Below are positions 8,792-16,026 of a DNA stretch of 48,602 bases, in pieces (positions within the stretch are counted from its first letter, which is position 1; each line of letters opens with the position of its first letter). A program made the translations under genes and the position numbers. The notes beneath the pieces were generated by a model, which saw nothing but the letters and a program-made list of their open reading frames with translations, searched no databases and was not told the DNA's origin. The stretch lies in assembly GCA_030529225.1 (NCBI GenBank), contig JAUMXH010000007.1, positions 1-48,602 of the forward strand. The letters are read 5' to 3'. Origin of the DNA: Bacillota bacterium. Its GTDB lineage: Bacteria > Bacillota > Clostridia > Peptostreptococcales > Acidaminobacteraceae.

Positions 8792-10213
8792 CTATTTCTG
8801 CTTTTGGCCCTTTGAACTGAAGATATGTTTCAACAAAATCCATCCCGCTGCGATGATCAGCATGATCTGAGGGATCAGGATTTCCGCCCTCGGATACATA
8901 TTCAACAGCTCGATCGAGAAGTTCTTGATCGGTTCGATGGTAGTGGAACCGGTAATCACGTTCGCCTCGGTCAGCTCGATCACGCCCTTACCCATGAACG
9001 ATACGCACATCAGGAAGAGCAGGACGCTGGTGAAGAGGAAGAACGGCTTGAGCGGCAGTTTGATTGTCGTGTATCTGAAGAGAACGTAGACTACAATCAA
9101 GGTCACGGTACCCGCCAGGATGCCGTACATAATGTGAGGCACGCTGTTCTGTCCGCCCGCAAAGGCCGCCTTGTAGAAGAGGATCAGCTCGGCACCCTCT
9201 CGGAAAACCGCCAGAAAGGCCGCGAACACCAAGGTGTTTTGACTCTTCTTGTCGATGGAGCTCTTGACCTTGCCCTGGATGAAGTCGTCCCACTTCTCCT
9301 CGCTCGACTTCGACAGAATCCAGTTGCTCACGTAGAAGAGGAGGGCCACCGCGATGAACATGGTCCATCCTTCGATCAACTCTCTGGCCACGCCGCTGTT
9401 TTCGACCGCCAGCTCGATGATGACCGCCAGGATGATAGAGGCGATAATCGCTAAAAACACACCGTTGTATACCTTTTTGCAAAGGTGGGCGTTGCCGGTT
9501 TTAATCAGGTAGGTGATGATGGCGACGATGACCAGAATCGCTTCCAAACCTTCTCGGAGCAGGAGGATGTAGGTGGTCATAAAGGTCTTGTGGTTCTTGG
9601 TCTTCGGATCCACTTCTTGGATGATCGGCTTGGATTCGGTCTTGCTTTCTTCGCCCTTGGCCTCGCCTTGCGCGCTGCCGTCACCCTTTTCGTACTTCAG
9701 CTGACCCGCCAGCTTGGGAGCGCCCCTCTCACCGTAGACCGCCTCGCCGACCACGTCTTCCGACTCCTCATCGACCACGCCGTCCAGGACCATGGCGTCC
9801 CTGTAAACCTTTACCTTTAAGGACTCTATGCTCGCAATGATGTCCTCCTTCGAGCCGTCCATGTTGCCGAGCAGCACGTGCTTGGTGTCTCGGAACAGGC
9901 CTTCTATGTGGCCGACCCGGTTTCTGGAAATACTGTTCATCACGGTCGCTTCAAAGCCTTGTACCTCGTAGTAAGAGAAGTAGGCTTCGTTCATCTTGTC
10001 GTAAGCCGCCTTGTAGTCGTCCTTTTCGACAAAGTCGACAGCCTCGTCAAAGACTTCCGCCATTCTGAGGGCGACCGCCTGCCATGAATCAAATTTTTCC
10101 TTCTTTTTTTTTGTATCGGCAAAGCCGACAACGGGAACGGTAAGCAAGAGCGCTAAGGCAAAAAGAAGTGCCACCATTCTCTTTGCAGCATTGTTTCTCA
10201 TTGTTATTTGCAT
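8792..10213 (-). CDS. FTR1 family high-affinity iron permease
   Basis: A 473-residue protein. A signal peptide (first about 33 residues) leads to an external domain of some 170 residues with acidic and aromatic residues, then seven membrane helices. Two hallmark REGxE motifs are present: LREGLEAIL in the first helix of the permease and FREGAELIL in the fourth; in yeast Ftr1 and EfeU these glutamates carry iron. The open frame begins with TTG at 10225, but GGAGG lies right there, so the ATG at 10213, five bases after it, is the better start. First gene of the iron operon. Confidence 0.92.
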   Translation of the reverse strand: MQITMRNNAAKRMVALLFALALLLTVPVVGFADTKKKKEKFDSWQAVALRMAEVFDEAVDFVEKDDYKAAYDKMNEAYFSYYEVQGFEATVMNSISRNRVGHIEGLFRDTKHVLLGNMDGSKEDIIASIESLKVKVYRDAMVLDGVVDEESEDVVGEAVYGERGAPKLAGQLKYEKGDGSAQGEAKGEESKTESKPIIQEVDPKTKNHKTFMTTYILLLREGLEAILVIVAIITYLIKTGNAHLCKKVYNGVFLAIIASIILAVIIELAVENSGVARELIEGWTMFIAVALLFYVSNWILSKSSEEKWDDFIQGKVKSSIDKKSQNTLVFAAFLAVFREGAELILFYKAAFAGGQNSVPHIMYGILAGTVTLIVVYVLFRYTTIKLPLKPFFLFTSVLLFLMCVSFMGKGVIELTEANVITGSTTIEPIKNFSIELLNMYPRAEILIPQIMLIIAAGWILLKHIFSSKGQKQK

Positions 10214-10298
10214 CATTTCCTCCAAATAAGAAGAGAGTTTTAAGAGAAAACTCCATCAATTCCAAGTAATCTTCTAGGAGATTCAAACAATCATATCA

Positions 10299-10327
10299 TT
10301 TATATCATTAAATATTCTGATCGTCAA
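10299..10327 (-). promoter_or_regulatory. Promoter of the iron operon with repeats over the -10 box
   Basis: TTGACG (10327-10322) and TATAAA (10304-10299) are separated by 17 bases on the minus strand. Two direct repeats of ATATCATT (plus-strand reading, 10293-10300 and 10302-10309) overlap the -10 box with nine-base spacing. Such a placement suits a repressor operator, possibly an iron regulator such as Fur, though the match to a Fur box is only partial. Confidence 0.65.
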
Positions 10328-10385
10328 GTAGCAAATGAAAAAAGATATTATTGATGAAAAAGTTGTAACCATTCTTCCATTCCGC

Positions 10386-10428
10386 AAAAAAAAGCCGTTA
10401 TCCGCGGCTCCGACGCCTAAGATAACGG
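10386..10428 (-). terminator. Terminator of the metG-tatD-rsmA-rnmV operon
   Basis: CCGTTATC (10428-10421) and GATAACGG (10402-10395) form an eight-pair stem on the minus strand, followed by an unbroken T-run (10393-10386). The stem begins just upstream of the stop codon of rnmV, which lies in the loop. Confidence 0.85.
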
Positions 10429-10986
10429 TGCTTCCTGCAGAATTTGTAACAGTTCTGTTTGTTCGATTCCATATTGGGTAAGTTTCTTCGCCAGTTGCTT
10501 GGCATTTGCATAGGGCAGCCGCAACTTGTCGCAGACGAGCTGCCTTCTTTTTGCCGCTTCGGCGGAGCCGGCCAGGCCGAGTTCCATCATGTCCGCGAGG
10601 CTGTATCGATGCCCGCCGCCGGCTTCCCGGTCGAGGGCGGCCGCCTTCAACTCGGACAGGGCCGCCAGAATCGCTGCCTCGCCCGCGTTCTCCACGCCCA
10701 GGTCCCCGTTTTTTCTGCCCTCCTTGGGCGTGATGTTGGCGTGCCGGATCCCGTCCTGCAGCGATTCAAATCGCTTCGCGATTTTCGCCCGGATCGCCCG
10801 GCCGGCGCTGTCGGGATCGGTAAAGATGATGATCCCGCAGCTCCGAATCGCGCGCTCGATCTCGGCGTAGGTCTTGGCGCTGATGTGGATGCCGCCGGTC
10901 ACAATGAAGGTCGCCTCGCAGTAACGCGCGAGATTGCGGGCATCGCCCTTTCCCTCCACTACGATGCTCTCCCTGATCTTCAGCAT
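10417..10986 (-). CDS. rnmV: Ribonuclease M5 (5S rRNA maturation)
   Basis: A 189-residue TOPRIM-domain nuclease. The glutamate motif is VVEGKGD (about residues 9-15) and the DxD motif is FTDPDSAG (about 55-62); these bind the catalytic metal. RNase M5 cuts 5S rRNA precursors in low-GC Gram-positive bacteria. It is the last gene of the operon; its start overlaps the end of rsmA by seven bases. In Bacillus subtilis rnmV comes before ksgA; here the order is reversed. The stop codon lies inside the terminator. Confidence 0.9.
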   Translation of the reverse strand: MLKIRESIVVEGKGDARNLARYCEATFIVTGGIHISAKTYAEIERAIRSCGIIIFTDPDSAGRAIRAKIAKRFESLQDGIRHANITPKEGRKNGDLGVENAGEAAILAALSELKAAALDREAGGGHRYSLADMMELGLAGSAEAAKRRQLVCDKLRLPYANAKQLAKKLTQYGIEQTELLQILQEAPLS

Positions 10987-11855
10987 GAGAGCACCCTTGC
11001 GAGCGCAATAAACTCCGACGGGCTGAGCGTCTCCGCCCGCGCCTCCATGTCCTTTCCGATCGACGCCAAGCCCGCCTGCACCTTTTCCTTCGGAATCCCG
11101 ATTGCAAGGTTCACCGAGTTCGCCAGCTTCTTCCTTCTGGAATGGAAGGCCGCCTTCACGAGCTTTAGGAAGAAGTCCCTGTCCGCGTCCGCAATCGGCT
11201 TCTCCTCTTTGATTGCAATCTCAATCACCGAGGAATCGACCTTCGGCATCGGCATGAACGAGCTCGGGTCGATGTCAAAGAGGATTCTCATATCGGCAAA
11301 GGTGTTCAGATTCACCGTCAGCGCCCCGTAGTCCTTGCTGCAGGGTTCTGCGGACATGCGGAGGGCGACCTCTTTCTGTACCATTACGATGATTTTATCG
11401 ATCGGCAGGTTCTCCTCTAAAAATTTCATGATGATCGGGGTGGTGATGTGATAGGGGAGGTTTGCAACCAGGTAGATCTTGTCCGCCTTACTCAGCAAAT
11501 CCTCACAAATCTGCTTTAAGTCCACGCGCAGCACGTCGCCCTTCACCAACGTGAAGTTTTGCCACTCCCCGAACTCCTCTTCCAGGTAGTCCCAGAGTTT
11601 GTTGTCGATTTCTATCGATGTGGTGTGCGCCGAATTTTGAATCAGGGCGTAAGTTAAAGCGCCTAAACCGGCGCCTATCTCCAAAACCGCTATGTCCTCG
11701 TTCAGCCCGGCGTACTCGACGATGTCCTCAATCACGCCGCTGTCGATCAAGAAGTTCTGCCCCAAGCCCTTGGTCGGTTTTTTCCCCATCCTCTCGAGCA
11801 TGCTGTAGATGAACTTCTTGGATGTATATCGATACATGTTGTCAAAATTACTCAT
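10980..11855 (-). CDS. rsmA: 16S rRNA dimethyladenosine transferase
   Basis: A 291-residue KsgA/RsmA methyltransferase that dimethylates two adjacent adenines near the 3' end of 16S rRNA during small-subunit assembly. The N-terminal GLGQNFLID, the SAM-binding motif LEIGAGLGALT, and motif IV NLPYHITTP are all present, at the usual positions. Length is normal. It starts two bases after the tatD stop and overlaps rnmV at its end, so these are translationally coupled. Confidence 0.95.
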   Translation of the reverse strand: MSNFDNMYRYTSKKFIYSMLERMGKKPTKGLGQNFLIDSGVIEDIVEYAGLNEDIAVLEIGAGLGALTYALIQNSAHTTSIEIDNKLWDYLEEEFGEWQNFTLVKGDVLRVDLKQICEDLLSKADKIYLVANLPYHITTPIIMKFLEENLPIDKIIVMVQKEVALRMSAEPCSKDYGALTVNLNTFADMRILFDIDPSSFMPMPKVDSSVIEIAIKEEKPIADADRDFFLKLVKAAFHSRRKKLANSVNLAIGIPKEKVQAGLASIGKDMEARAETLSPSEFIALARVLSC

Positions 11856-11857
11856 TC

Positions 11858-12667
11858 TTAAGCCTGTTCCTGTTCCAATAACTGTTCCAAACGATAAAAG
11901 CGCAGGGCGTTTTTGGTGGTCTGTTCCGCTACTTCCTCCACGCTGATGCCCTTGATTTCCGCGAGTTTTTCGGCCGTGTAGGCGATGTAGGCGGGCTCGT
12001 TTCGCTTGCCCCTGAACGGAACCGGCGCCAGATAGGGCGCGTCGGTCTCAAAGACCAGGTGCTCGAGCGGAACCTGCTCGCAGACCTCTACCAATTTTCT
12101 CGCATTCTTAAAAGTGAGCACCCCGCCAATCCCCAGTAGGGCGCCCTTCTTCACATAGCGCTTTGCCATCTCGGCGCTCCCCGAATAGCAGTGCATCAGC
12201 ACGCCCTGCTCAAAGGCGCCGAAGCGCTCCAGGAGCTCATAGGTGTCCTGATCGGCATCCCGCGAATGAATCACAATCGGCAAATCCAGTTTTTTTGCGA
12301 GCTTAACCTGGGCCTCCAGAACCTGATGCTGCTTCTCCTTGTCGGTATCGTCATAGTGGTAGTCGAGCCCAATCTCGCCGATCGCCTTGATCTTTCCCTC
12401 GTGTCCGCCGTTCTCAAAAAAGAGGGCTTCGAGCGCCGCCTCCGCCCCCTCGTCAAACTTTGCACTATCGCAGGGATGAAATCCCATACACGCATAGACG
12501 GCTGCCTCCCGCTTCGCCAAGTCCAGCGCCGCCAGGGAGCTCTGCATATCAAAGGCCGCGTTGATAATGACCTTGACGCCCGCCTCTCCGGCGCGCCCGA
12601 TTAGCTCCTGAATCTCCGAAGCGAAGTCCTCGCCTTCTATATGGGTATGGGTGTCTACTAAAAACAT
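11858..12667 (-). CDS. tatD: TatD family metal-dependent hydrolase (DNase)
   Basis: A 269-residue TatD-type TIM-barrel hydrolase. The metal ligands are visible in order: DTHTH near the N-terminus, the Glu in GEIGLDY, the His in IVIHSRD, the His in LMHCYSG and the Asp in FETDAPYL. TatD enzymes are 3'-5' DNA exonucleases or related phosphoesterases. The gene lies between metG and rsmA as in many Firmicutes. The start ATG has a GAGG site upstream. A 160-base gap with two hairpins separates it from metG. Confidence 0.9.
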   Translation of the reverse strand: MFLVDTHTHIEGEDFASEIQELIGRAGEAGVKVIINAAFDMQSSLAALDLAKREAAVYACMGFHPCDSAKFDEGAEAALEALFFENGGHEGKIKAIGEIGLDYHYDDTDKEKQHQVLEAQVKLAKKLDLPIVIHSRDADQDTYELLERFGAFEQGVLMHCYSGSAEMAKRYVKKGALLGIGGVLTFKNARKLVEVCEQVPLEHLVFETDAPYLAPVPFRGKRNEPAYIAYTAEKLAEIKGISVEEVAEQTTKNALRFYRLEQLLEQEQA

Positions 12668-12686
12668 GCTTTCCTCTATTCTCCAT

Positions 12687-12749
12687 GCGGATGCTTTCTA
12701 TGCATCCGCGGATTCTCTTTTTACAAGGCAAGGGGCGCCTTCCGCCCCC
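12687..12749 (-). other. Two hairpins in the metG-tatD intergenic region
   Basis: GCGGATGC/GCATCCGC (12687-12694, 12702-12709) is a perfect eight-pair stem with a seven-base loop just before the tatD ribosome site. A second stem, GGGGCG/CGCCCC, lies at 12732-12748. Neither has a T-run on either strand. They could stabilise or process the mRNA between metG and tatD. Confidence 0.4.
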
Positions 12750-12827
12750 TGCGATCCAAACGCTCGGTGCAGACTAAGCTCCCGAACCTGTTTGCGAATC
12801 GGCAAGCCGGACCACGCCGAGACCGGT

Positions 12828-14402
12828 TTACGCCTCGACCTTCTTCGCCAAATATTCCTCGATTTCCGCCATCTTCTTTTCCAAGTCCATGCGGGCAAAG
12901 AGGATGTCTCCTCCGTTTACCTTAGAGCCCGCCACGATGCCGTCAAAGTGATCCAAACTGTCAAAGTCGGTCTTTTCCGCGCCGATCTGTCTCAAAATTT
13001 CCTCCGAGCTCGCCGGAATGAACGGTTTTAAGAGAACCGCCGCCACGCGGATGCTCTCCAACAGGTTGTAAAGTACGGTATCGAGCTCTCCTTTTTTGCT
13101 CTCGTCCTTCGCGAGCACCCAAGGCGCTGTAAGGTCAACATACTTGTTCGCGGTTCTTAAGAATTTGAAGACTTCATCCAACGCGTTTGCGACTTCGTAA
13201 TCCGCCATTCTCGCGATGACCTTGGTCTTGAGCGAAGAAGCGGTCGCCTTCAGTTCGGTATCGTGCTCGGTCGCCTGTGCCGGAGCCGGAACTACGCCGT
13301 CATTGTATTTCTGCACCATCGAAACCGTTCTTGAAACCAAGTTTCCGAGCGTGTTTACCAGGTCCGCATTGATTCTGTTAATCATCGCTTCGTAGGTGAG
13401 CGTTCCGTCCTGTGCGAACGGCATCTCCCTCAAAACATAGTATCTGACCGCATCCACGCCGAACAAGTCCAGCAAATCATCGGTGTAAATCACGTTACCG
13501 AGCGACTTACTCATCTTTTCTTTTCCGGTTAGAAGCCACGGGTGACCGAAGACCGCCTTCGGTAGCGGAACGCCGATTCCTGTGAGGATGGCAGGCCAGT
13601 AGATGGTGTGGAATCTCACAATGTCCTTCCCGATAACATGGACATCGGCAGGCCACAATTTATCAAACTTTTCAGAAGAACCGTCCGGGTCGTAGCCGAT
13701 TGCGGTGATGTAGTTAGAGAGCGCATCGATCCAAACATAGACCACATGCCCCTCGTCAAAGTCCACAGGAACGCCCCACTTGAACGAGGTTCTTGACACG
13801 CAAAGATCCTCCAAGCCGACATCCAGAAAGTTGTTGATCATCTCGTTTCTTCTCGATTTCGGGAAGACGCTGGTCTCCAAAAATTCGCGAATCTCTTTTT
13901 CATAGTTCGAGAGTTTAAAGAAGTATGCTTCTTCGCTCGCCTTCTTCACTTCTCTTCCGCAATCCGGACACTTGCCGTCCACGAGCTGGGTTTCGGTCCA
14001 GAACGACTCGTCCGGAATACAGTACCATCCCTCGTACTGGCTCTTGTAAATGTCGCCTTTGTCATATAATTTCTTAAAAATCTTTTGGACCACTCTCTCG
14101 TGCATCGGGTCAGTCGTCCGGATAAATTGGTCGTAGCTCATATTGACTCTATCGTAAATCCCTCTAATCTCTCCGGCTATATAATCCACATGCTCTTGAG
14201 GCTCTCTGCCCTCTTCTCGGGCAATCTGCTCTATCTTCTGACCGTGCTCGTCAGTTCCCGTTAAGAGGTAGACGTCGTAGCCTTCCTCGCGCTTGAATCT
14301 TGCGAGTGCGTCACTCAAAATTGACTCATAGACGTTTCCGATGTGAGGAATCTTTGATGTATATGCGATCGCCGTGGTCAAATAATACTTACCCTTGCTC
14401 AT
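12828..14402 (-). CDS. metG: Methionyl-tRNA synthetase
   Basis: A 524-residue class I synthetase that charges tRNA-Met. The HIGH signature is HIGN (PHIGNVYES, residues about 19-22) and the KMSKS loop is EKMSKSLGN (about 295-300). One zinc-knuckle-like pair CPDC is present in the CP insert, with the sequence typical of Bacillus/Thermotoga-like enzymes. The C-terminal tRNA-binding domain seen in longer MetRS (about 640 residues) is absent; the protein ends after the anticodon-binding helical domain. Start ATG behind GGGGG. No T-box leader: only about 40 bases separate the -10 box from the ATG. Confidence 0.96.
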   Translation of the reverse strand: MSKGKYYLTTAIAYTSKIPHIGNVYESILSDALARFKREEGYDVYLLTGTDEHGQKIEQIAREEGREPQEHVDYIAGEIRGIYDRVNMSYDQFIRTTDPMHERVVQKIFKKLYDKGDIYKSQYEGWYCIPDESFWTETQLVDGKCPDCGREVKKASEEAYFFKLSNYEKEIREFLETSVFPKSRRNEMINNFLDVGLEDLCVSRTSFKWGVPVDFDEGHVVYVWIDALSNYITAIGYDPDGSSEKFDKLWPADVHVIGKDIVRFHTIYWPAILTGIGVPLPKAVFGHPWLLTGKEKMSKSLGNVIYTDDLLDLFGVDAVRYYVLREMPFAQDGTLTYEAMINRINADLVNTLGNLVSRTVSMVQKYNDGVVPAPAQATEHDTELKATASSLKTKVIARMADYEVANALDEVFKFLRTANKYVDLTAPWVLAKDESKKGELDTVLYNLLESIRVAAVLLKPFIPASSEEILRQIGAEKTDFDSLDHFDGIVAGSKVNGGDILFARMDLEKKMAEIEEYLAKKVEA

Positions 14403-14443
14403 AGTAGCCCCCTTGTTTACAAAAAGTTTATAAATGTGCCCTT

Positions 14444-14472
14444 ATTATAGCAAAAAAAATTTGCGAACACAA
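14444..14472 (-). promoter_or_regulatory. Promoter of the metG operon
   Basis: Minus strand: TTGTGT (14472-14467), 17 bases, TATAAT (14449-14444). The -10 box is perfect. A short leader of about 35 bases precedes metG. Confidence 0.75.
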
Positions 14473-14501
14473 GAAAGCCCCGTCGTACTACAAAAAAAAA
14501 G

Positions 14502-14541
14502 ATAAAAACCCTCTAATCCTTGCGATTACAAGGGTTAGAGG
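14502..14541 (-). terminator. Terminator after the SurA_N-like gene
   Basis: CCTCTAACCCTTG (14541-14529) pairs with CAAGGATTAGAGG (14522-14510) with one mismatch and a six-base loop, followed by GTTTTTATC and then a long T-run. It lies 36 bases after the stop at 14578. Confidence 0.9.
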
Positions 14542-14577
14542 ATTAAATTTTTCCTGTTTTGCCGTCAAATTCAAGGT

Positions 14578-15171
14578 TTATTCGTCAAACCGCTCGATCA
14601 CAGCGTTTTCAATCAAGGTCTCAACAGTATCGTTCAGGAACTTGGTCACTTCTTCCGGTTTTACCTGATTCTCTTTTATCAATTGCTCCTGCAACTTCAT
14701 AGCAATCAAAGCCGCTTCAGAAACCGCCAAGCTCTGTTCTTTGTATTCCTCAAGTGTTTGCTGTTTCCCTTCCAAAAAGTCTTCCATCGCCTGTTTCATC
14801 TTCGGATCCTGCATCATCCCATCGAAGCGCTGATCGTTGAATTCCTTGACTTCTTGTTCCGTCACGGTGATTCCCCGCTTCTTCGCCTCCGATGCGATCA
14901 CCTTCTGTCTGATCAAAACTTTCATAATATCATCATCACTAGCATCTGTTCTAACTACTGAGTGAGCTAATTTTGTTTTTTCGAATTCTTCTTCTGAAAT
15001 ATCAATCCCATTTACTTTTGCGATAACTTTTGTGCTGTTGAATGCTTTTTCTTCGCCAGCCAACTGTTTACCCCACTCAAAATATGGTCTTTCTTTTGTT
15101 GCATAAATGAACCCGCCTATGCAAAAAGTCATTACCAATATCCCTATTGCAATTTTTGATTTTTTTTTCAT
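14578..15171 (-). CDS. SurA N-terminal domain protein (chaperone-like, no PPIase domain)
   Basis: A 197-residue protein with an N-terminal signal anchor (about residues 6-24) and then the SurA_N-type helical domain: KVNGIDISEEEFEK, followed by an RQKVIASEAKKRGITVTEQEV segment typical of PrsA/SurA proteins, split here over residues about 88-110. The parvulin PPIase domain is missing, so it may act as an anchored chaperone or a truncated relative of PrsA. Start ATG at 15171 behind GAGGGGG. It probably shares the promoter at 15820-15848 with the frameshifted gene upstream. A 135-base near-copy of its middle part lies at 17039-17173. Confidence 0.75.
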   Translation of the reverse strand: MKKKSKIAIGILVMTFCIGGFIYATKERPYFEWGKQLAGEEKAFNSTKVIAKVNGIDISEEEFEKTKLAHSVVRTDASDDDIMKVLIRQKVIASEAKKRGITVTEQEVKEFNDQRFDGMMQDPKMKQAMEDFLEGKQQTLEEYKEQSLAVSEAALIAMKLQEQLIKENQVKPEEVTKFLNDTVETLIENAVIERFDE

Positions 15172-15215
15172 TTGATCCCCCTCGCTTCTCCATGATAGAC
15201 TACTATATTCGTCTT

Positions 15216-15757
15216 CTAGCTAGATATTTTTATTGACAATGTTACATTAGAGGCACCATACAATGCGCCTTCACAAAAAACGCCAAAAATAACCTTCCCA
15301 TACACAGTCCCTTTTTCAAAAGTCACATTTTCAGTTGAAACTATAGAATAATGATCCAACCAGGTAGAATCAATCCAAATATGCTCATTTTGTAACATTG
15401 CATTTTCATCAATTTGAGCACTGCCTGAATAATATCTAACCTTATTATGCTTAACTAAGTCAATGCTTGAAAATCCCCATCCGGTCCAGTCCTTGATATA
15501 GAAAAAGCGCTTCTTACACCCGACTCCATATTTTGAGATCCAATTTTGTAAACTTCCTCGTATCTGGAATAATGCCTTACCCAGAATGGTTGGATACCCA
15601 GTTCATGAGGAATACTAAACCACACAGTTCTATCAGATTCCGCTTGCTTGTATTGAGAATATCTCGATCTCTCTACTTCCTCAGCATATGAATTGGCCGA
15701 AGTGAGTATACATAGAAGAAAAAATACTAAGGACAATAACTTCATTGGTTTTTTCAT
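15216..15757 (-). pseudogene. Frameshifted gene for a small secreted protein
   Basis: The ATG at 15757 has a perfect AAAGGAGG site and starts a clear signal peptide (to about residue 26, SYAEE). The first frame stops at 15455. In the next frame the protein continues without a gap, with KDWTGWGFSSIDLVKHNK and on to a stop at 15216. The shift seems to lie near 15505-15525, where GGTGTAAGAAG precedes a T-run. Joined, the product would be about 180 residues, rich in Tyr, Trp and Ser, of unknown family. It may be a pseudogene or a sequencing error; phase variation is less likely because no long homopolymer is present. Confidence 0.6.
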
Positions 15758-15819
15758 GTTTTTCCTCCTTTGCATTTTTTAAAATAATAATTAGGAACGC
15801 TAATTTAGATAATAACAAT

Positions 15820-15848
15820 ACTATATATTATTTAATATTAAATGTCAA
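15820..15848 (-). promoter_or_regulatory. Promoter for the frameshifted secreted gene and SurA_N gene
   Basis: Minus strand: TTGACA (15848-15843), 17 bases, TATAGT (15825-15820). It points away from the AbiF promoter at 15926, so the two units diverge from this 250-base intergenic region. Confidence 0.7.
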
Positions 15849-15925
15849 TTAATGTTTTTACTCCTCCTGTTTAATAGTCTTGGATGACAAAACTTATTCC
15901 ACCACCAAATATTCTTTTTGATTAC

Positions 15926-15954
15926 TTGACAAAAAAGCGTTTTTTCCTTATACT
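15926..15954 (+). promoter_or_regulatory. Strong promoter of the AbiF RNA-protein module
   Basis: TTGACA (15926-15931), 17 bases, TATACT (15949-15954). Transcription would begin near 15961, exactly at the 5' side of the structured RNA. Confidence 0.8.
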
Positions 15955-15960
15955 ACTGAT

Positions 15961-16005
15961 ATAGGATTAGGTCAGGAAGCGTACGACGCCCTGGCCAATT
16001 TTTAT
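15961..16005 (+). ncRNA. Candidate AbiF-type structured RNA upstream of the Abi gene
   Basis: Right after the promoter lies a compact hairpin: GGTCAGG (15970-15976) pairs with CCTGGCC (15990-15996, one G-U), and inside it GCGT (15979-15982) pairs with ACGC (15986-15989) around a three-base loop, with an AA bulge on the 5' side. A run of five T follows (15999-16003). A predicted transcript from the promoter would be about 45 nt, with a terminator-like end before the protein gene. Conserved RNAs are known upstream of genes for Abi_2/AbiF proteins (the AbiF RNA motif). The match here rests on position and structure, not on a covariance search. Confidence 0.65.
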
Positions 16006-16026
16006 TTCATATTTTGGGAGTTTTCT

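Noticed and set aside
14403..14470. T-box leader upstream of metG
   Set aside because: The -10 box lies only about 40 bases before the start codon, too short for a T-box, and no specifier stem or antiterminator is visible.
15216..15398. Separate 60-residue protein at the end of the secreted gene
   Set aside because: It has no ribosome site, and the same frame continues upstream into the secreted protein, so it is the 3' part of the frameshifted gene.
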